Shown here: piece after piece, positions 58,481-64,000 of the stretch
How positions within the stretch are numbered: position 1 is the first letter of the stretch
How the letters are laid out: every line of letters begins with the position of its first letter
Assembly (NCBI GenBank): GCA_030762175.1
Contig: CM060831.1
Span: 31,943,001-32,007,000, forward strand
DNA length: 64,000 bases
Reading direction: 5' to 3'
DNA from: Metallyticus violacea
Taxonomy: Eukaryota; Arthropoda; Insecta; Mantodea; Metallyticidae
Notes under the pieces: model-generated
Told to the model about the DNA's origin: nothing
The model's input: the letters and a program-made list of their open reading frames with translations, nothing else
Databases searched by the model: none
Position numbers and translations under genes: made by a program

Positions 58481-60732
58481 AGTTAAAGAGGGGCAAAGAA
58501 CGGGGTATTAAACGAGAAATTATACATTTATCAGTTTTTAAGGTATGTTTCAAATGCAGAGCAACTGTTTCCTTTGAGCAGTCACTTCTAAAGCCGGCTC
58601 TGCAGTCTACTGGAAACTTAACACTTTAGAGATAATCAAATCATGAAGAATCTTAAAACAAGTTTCCTGTGCCATCTCCTGAGGCTACGCATTGTCCTGG
58701 TAGAAGTTCAAAATCTTTGAAAGCTTTCCGGCCATCTTGCACTTTACTTATTCCTGCAATGGTTCACAGAAACTAACACCATTTCTTGATCTAAGACTAC
58801 ATCGTGAATAAAAATTGTTCCTAAAAGACAACGATTAACTTGCTGTGTCTTAGCTTTAGGTTTGATAATAAAGCACACCTATATATATATTTTTTTTTAA
58901 AAAATTGCCAATTTCTGACTGGCAAAACGAGTATGTGTATTCCCTTCTGCTCTCACAGATTAGGCATATCATATTCCGGTATTTACTTTGGTATATTTTC
59001 TTTTGTAATCCTTTCGAGATGGGACATCCAATTTTCTCAATCTGTTATTTTATTCATTATTGCTTCAATATGCAATTCATTAATTTCTGTACATATCTTT
59101 CTATTGCACTAAAAACGGCATTTCTGTAGGCATGCTTCTTTGCTACTGTCCAAAACCTACCACTATAAGGTAAACCTGGGATTGCTATTATAGTGCAAAA
59201 ATTCAATTAGGTATCTTTCTTGGTTTTTCTCCTTTTTTTCCCCCTTCATATTAAACCATTTATTACTGATATTTTTGTATTTTGAAATTTCTATCCTGAT
59301 CTATTTTATGTGCATACCATTAAAGTGTGCTGACGGTTCTAATATTGTAGATTATGGGGGGGGGGTTAATAATGGAAATTATGCGTTAATAATGTGCCCT
59401 GATAAAATACTTCGAAATGATTGATATAACGGTCAACAATCGAGTTAATTCCACGCTCGTCTGGCGTGTATGCATTATATAAAAGCAAAGTTCTGCGCAT
59501 GCGTATAGCGGCATGTTTGGAAGTTTGCATCAGTCTATCGAGAGACGTGAGCGGGTCAAGATGCATTAAGTTCTCTTTGCCCATTGTAATAGCGTCCCAC
59601 AGGTGGCATTTGAAATTGTAATAGAATAGAGAATATATAAGGCTGTAGTAAACAGCAGCTCAACAAGTATCATTTGCTTTATTCAATTTTCCTGTGGTTA
59701 GAATCCATGATGTAAAAAATTTATAGGGATTACGATTTTCTTATTAGCTGTAGTGAGGAAATAAGCCGGTGCTCTTTCGGAGTTATGACAGTATTGTGTT
59801 ATATATTACAATTTACATTCTAATTGGACATCTTCCTTTCTGTGACCTCTGTTCCTTGTCAAATATTAGAACGTATTAAAAACCAATAAATTTAAAACCT
59901 GCTTCCTATATTTATCCCTTTTTACACTTTGTCTTCCATTTCTGAAGAATCTCGTTTATATATATAGGCATTAAATAATATCAGAGAGAGGCTACATCTT
60001 TGCTTCACTCCTTTGTTCGTTTGATAATTTATTAGTATATTCACTAATTCATAAAGAACACCCGCACATAAGTTTTTCGCCAGTTTAACATTTATAACCC
60101 TTGATATTCTCCATGTTTAATTTTGCATACATTTTTCTAGTTTTCTGCGTCTTATAACAATCGAACGATGCATAAGTAAACGCAATAGTGCAAATTAACC
60201 GGAAATATGCTAACCTTTCGACGCATTGCGGTTAATGCTAAAAGTTTCTGAAGGGTCTACGATAAGAGTAAAACGATGCCCGAACTTACGGTTTTGAAAG
60301 TAACCATGCCCTATGTACATGCCAAAGAGCTGAACGATAAAATGGCGCATTATCATTAATAACAGGCCAGCAGATAACACTATCATGTAGTTCAGAGGAC
60401 GGCCAAGTTCATAAAAGGGTAGACATTTTGGTTCCGAAAAGGTTAAAGAATAAGCAACTACTCGAACTTCAACGGAAATGGATGCGCATTGTTTAGATCA
60501 TTGGAGGTTTTGAGGCATGGGCGGACATTTAGAAGAGACTAGAAAATTCCGTGTATTATCGAAGAAATGGTAACGACTTCAAAATTAGACGTAGAAAATG
60601 CAGAACTGATGTTGCAAAAAGTTCCTTCGTTAACAGAACCATGGAATAATTTGCTTATAGCGTCCTTTAAAATTAACATCCTTTAACCTTGAAGTTCAGC
60701 AATACATTCATTCAAACCGTGCCATGTTGTTG

Positions 60733-60767
<35 letters not shown>

Positions 60768-62077
60768 CCCCTATGTTCAAGAGCGGCATTGTACAGATTC
60801 TTTTGTTACAGAAGCAGGAAGGGAAAAACGGCATATCTTCGGCATGTTACTGCGAACCTTTCTTGGCTTCCATCTGTAAATTTTACCATTACTAGGTCAA
60901 TATTAACATCATCTTTATTTGCAACTGAGACTCGTGGGTTCGAATCTAGAGGCCAAAATATTTAGGTGGGCATTCGGGTCCATATACGTAACTTACGAAC
61001 CAGATATGATAACACAAGTACCTCTTCCTTCATGCTTTCAACTTTACAAAATTTATGTTTTGACGTCTAGTTTACCAACCTTAGTCTATAACATCTTAAA
61101 GAAAGGTGACTAAGTTTTAGCTGATCCGGTTAGCCATCCAGGAAAGATCAGCCTGATGTAATTATTTACTGTTGCCTTCGCCTTCCGAAATCTTCAATTC
61201 GTTTGTTCATCTAGTACATTGATGTCCCACATTTCTACATCCGGTCCTAGGGTCCCAAATTGTCAATATTTATTGTCCAATCTGCTACTTGATAATGCTA
61301 TTTTTCTAAGCCTCCGTCAGCCAATGATTTGGCGTTATTCAGTAAAAATCACTGCCCTCTATTGCTAAAAAAGACTGAGGTGTCAATCCAAAGAAAAGCA
61401 AATAAATTCAGCAAAATTTTAGTGTCTTTCTGCATTTTTGTCTTTAGTAAAAACTTGTTTGACCACCTTTTTTCTCGGGGAACGGAGATCGAATTGGTGC
61501 AATAAATTAATAAAATTGATAGTATGTTTTGAATTAGTAATTACAACAGTGACTTATACTTTTGAACTTTGAAACAAATTAAGATTCTCTGAGAAAACGG
61601 CAATCTACAAAGGCATCTTAACACATGTCAACGGACTATGTCACTATTTAAAAATATTAAGGCAATTTCTTCCTAAAATTGTGCAAAAATAACATTCTTG
61701 AGTGGGGTTCTGCAATAACCCTTTGCTTTTTAGATAAGTACTTTTTCTGAAAATCACGTTCTCCAAGGTGTAAAATTGGATCATTCACGAAAAGGAGAAA
61801 TATACTGAAGCAAAAAGAGAGCAAAAGTATTAAAATAGTTGATTCTCAAAGACTTTGCTTTCATTTTTTCAAAACTATTCGCTTCTGAGTTTGCTCTTGT
61901 AGGCTGAACAATGGCGTAAAAGTGTTTTTGTATAAAAAGGATAAGCCTTTTTATGCTTTAGTTATAGCAAAAGAACCAAGCAAGTTGGCTTAGACAAAAT
62001 GCTATAAAAATAATTTGTATTAAAATGAAAGGCTTAAATGGTGCGGGAGCAAGCTAATGCAGTTTACTAAATATTCT
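58481..62077. other. AT-rich stretch without recognised gene
   Basis: Contains a poly(T) run at 60734-60763. A 72-codon minus frame at 59584-59366 is the only faintly protein-like ORF and matches nothing I know. Confidence 0.4.
60734..60763. repeat. Poly(T) run, 30 bases
   Basis: Uninterrupted T homopolymer. Confidence 0.95.
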
Positions 62078-62714
62078 TATACAGAGTGACCCAGTGAACT
62101 ATGAACCACCTCGCGGTGTTTTGCCTACAGGTGAAAGCGGCGCTCGTTGCTATTCAGATATTCTGACGCAACCATATAAGTTTTCTGAATTATTTTAAAA
62201 ACTTTATGAAAGCAGATTGTTGAAAATGGCTACCGTGTTTATCCATATTGCTCTTTAAGAACCTATCCCATCACTCGCTGTAGTTTCCGTTGTGTAATGC
62301 TGGCTATATCCTGGGCATCTTTTGTTTAAATTCTTTCAGGGTATGTGTACATTTTAATTTACTTAAATCCTTATTGAGGGCTTGTGGTTCCCTTTGTCCC
62401 TAACCCCTTGTGATTTTTAGCTCTAGAGTAAATTAAAAAAGATCGTATACAAGACAAAACCACATACCTTGGAAGAACTGAAACAAAATATCCGGCTTAC
62501 TCAATCCGAACCACAGCAATGACGGAACGTTTTTTTTTAAATAGTTGCCAAAAATGTATGGACAACGAGGGTGGCCAGTTTCAGCACCTCCGTTTATTAA
62601 GTTGGCAAGAAACATTTTTAAAACATTTTGGGAAACTACTGCATGTATGTGTCAGCGCCACTCAACGATACCCACAAATGGTAAAGAGCGCTACTCATTG
62701 GGTCACTATGTATA
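62078..62714. mobile_element. Short DNA transposon with about 20-bp TIRs
   Basis: The left end TATACAGAGTGACCCAGTGA and right end (minus strand) TATACATAGTGACCCAATGA match at 17-18 of 20 positions. The 637-bp interior has no transposase I recognise. A minus-strand frame near 62433-62615 (FLANLINGGAETGHPRCPYI) may be a remnant. Non-autonomous. Confidence 0.65.
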
Positions 62715-62919
62715 TTATTTGAGTAAAATCTAATGTGACAATGCTCAAGCATTATATGGCAAACTTTCGGAGATATTGAAAAACATATTACCTAAAGAGA
62801 AACGGGTTATATTTCTTAAAACAGCAATAATAACACAAACTTATTCTGCTCTTGCGAATAATACGCTAAAGTCATTCTCAATTTCCTTCAGGATTCAACT
62901 GTTATAGCACCTCCTCAGC

Positions 62920-63330
62920 AGTGCCTCACAGCTGTTGTACCGTAACGTTACATAGTTCAGATGCAGCTCTAGCGCCGTGCGTCGTTTCCAGAAATAGCCC
63001 GCTCGCGTCTAATTCTTTCCCCTCATAACGCGCAATTAAGACAAATGTGAGAAGGAAACACCTGTTTCTAATGACAATTGCCATGTAATAAGGGCGTACC
63101 TAGAGGTCTGAGATGCATTTTTCTCCTATTCAAGGCCCCTCGACCAACAAACAGCAGGCGAGTTCCAAGTGCCCGAGGGCACCGCCAACCACATTCCTGA
63201 GCCACCGCATTCCAACACGAGGCTCTCTCACCCGACAGCCGCCGCCATGATGCTGCTGGGCTGGCTGGACTCTCGAGTCATTCACGTTGCTCCTTCCTTA
63301 CCAGAGCACAACCAAGCCATTCAACCCATT
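62920..63330. promoter_or_regulatory. GC-rich island, possible promoter or 5' exon
   Basis: CpG-containing sequence (GAGGGCACCGCCAACC, CGACAGCCGCCGCCATGATG) in AT-rich flanks. The plus strand has a Kozak-like ATG at about 63247 but only a 31-codon frame. If AP-4 is transcribed from an internal promoter it is one candidate site, but nothing ties it to the gene. Confidence 0.25.
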
Positions 63331-63779
63331 CTTTGTCCTTAACACTCTCAATACTCTAACCGCAACATAGCAGAGCCGTTTCAAATTATGGCTGATAATC
63401 TCCCGCTAGTTCTGATTACATTTTGGGTTTTCTGCCTCTCTTCGTTTTATTCTTTAATGTGATATTTGTGCACTTTTCTAAATCTTAATGGAAAGCTTCA
63501 GATAAACATGCTATATTTCATACCCCTCCTATTTTTTTTTTTTGTATAATCATGTGCATGCCTGTGTGCACATGTGTATGCTTAAGCAGATTTAGAACCA
63601 TCTACAATAATTGCATTAATTTTAATTATATCCCCTTCCATGTTTATCACTAGAACTTAATTTCTTTGCTTGGAATTTCATTTTTTACGTCGAAATAAAA
63701 TATTTTTGCATTACAAATGGTAACTTAAGGGGCTTCGGGATTCCCTATCTATCCAAAGCTAAAACAGTGTACCGCCACG

Positions 63780-64000
63780 GGTGGCCGAGGTCGTTAAGGC
63801 ACGGACTCGTGAGCGGGAGGTCTGCGGTTCGAATCCCGCCAGGACGTCCTCCCTGACTGGGGTTTTTTCCAGGTTTTCCTCAGTCTTCATAACTGGCAAA
63901 TGCCGGGGAGGTACCTAAACTTAGGCCTGGAACGCTTCCTTCCTTAAAAAAAAAAAATTCCTTTCCCAATTTATCATTTCATCTCATGTATGACCAGTGT
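63780..64000 (+). repeat. SINE family A copy, cut by window edge
   Basis: Well-preserved tRNA-like head: GTGGCCGAGGTCGTTAAGGC (A-box) and GCGGTTCGAATCCCGCC (B-box). The body blocks CCAGGTTTTCCTCAGTCTTC, AACTTAGGCCTGGAACGC, an A-run and TCCCAATTTATCATTTCATC follow. Continues past 64000. Least diverged copy of the family in the window. Confidence 0.92.

Noticed and set aside
59366..59584. 72-codon minus-strand frame with faintly protein-like composition
   Set aside because: No motif, no splice partners and no repeat family could be attached to it.
63780..63850. tRNA-Leu/Ser-like gene
   Set aside because: A- and B-boxes belong to SINE family A, which continues with its standard body and recurs eight more times.

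Overview
This is eukaryotic, AT-rich genomic DNA, most likely from an arthropod and probably an insect with a large, repeat-laden genome. The evidence is a spliced gene with long GT-AG introns, many microsatellites and homopolymer runs, tRNA-derived SINEs, Tc1/mariner transposons and Penelope-like elements. There are no operons, CRISPR arrays or bacterial signals. Species cannot be fixed from the sequence alone.

The one host gene I can support is on the minus strand: an orthologue of transcription factor AP-4 (vertebrate TFAP4, Drosophila cropped/crp). Five coding exons lie at 19931-20087, 18363-18535, 14945-15196, 8295-8590 and 817-1156. They join in frame with canonical splice sites and give 405 residues from helix 2 of the bHLH domain to the stop codon. 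The start codon, basic region and helix 1 are not in the window. The intron upstream of position 20087 therefore runs off the right edge (at least 43.9 kb), unless unrecognised exons lie within it.

Region 1-20 kb (AP-4 3' half): the introns carry Penelope-like retroelement (PLE) debris. This includes GIY-YIG endonuclease remnants (about 4.09-4.72 and 13.9-14.28 kb), inverted pairs of PLE ends (about 3.4, 6.66-7.38 and 12.0-12.19 kb), and two hammerhead ribozymes with complete conserved cores (7283-7337 and 14255-14314), alongside decayed copies. A dead mariner sits at 9033-10255, and there is an exact 100-bp tandem duplication at 10761-10960.

Region 20-64 kb (presumed giant 5' intron of AP-4, possibly with unrecognised genes): this holds two decayed mariner copies (about 22.06-22.95 and 30.35-31.0 kb) and a full-length mariner with TIRs and a TA target duplication (38690-39974). 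Its transposase has two frameshifts and lacks the first catalytic Asp. Other elements are a dead Tc1-like element (about 46.9-48.0 kb), two TIR-bounded non-autonomous DNA elements (51077-51788 and 62078-62714), and at least four tRNA-derived SINE families. SINE family A has nine copies and family C four. Several GC/CpG-rich patches (33.1-33.6, 37.96-38.13, 45.2-45.5, 52.55-52.77, 58.15-58.48 and 62.9-63.3 kb) could be promoters or enhancers. The 52.6 kb patch has two perfect cAMP-response elements, and the 58.2 kb patch has a CAGCTG box of the type AP-4 proteins bind.
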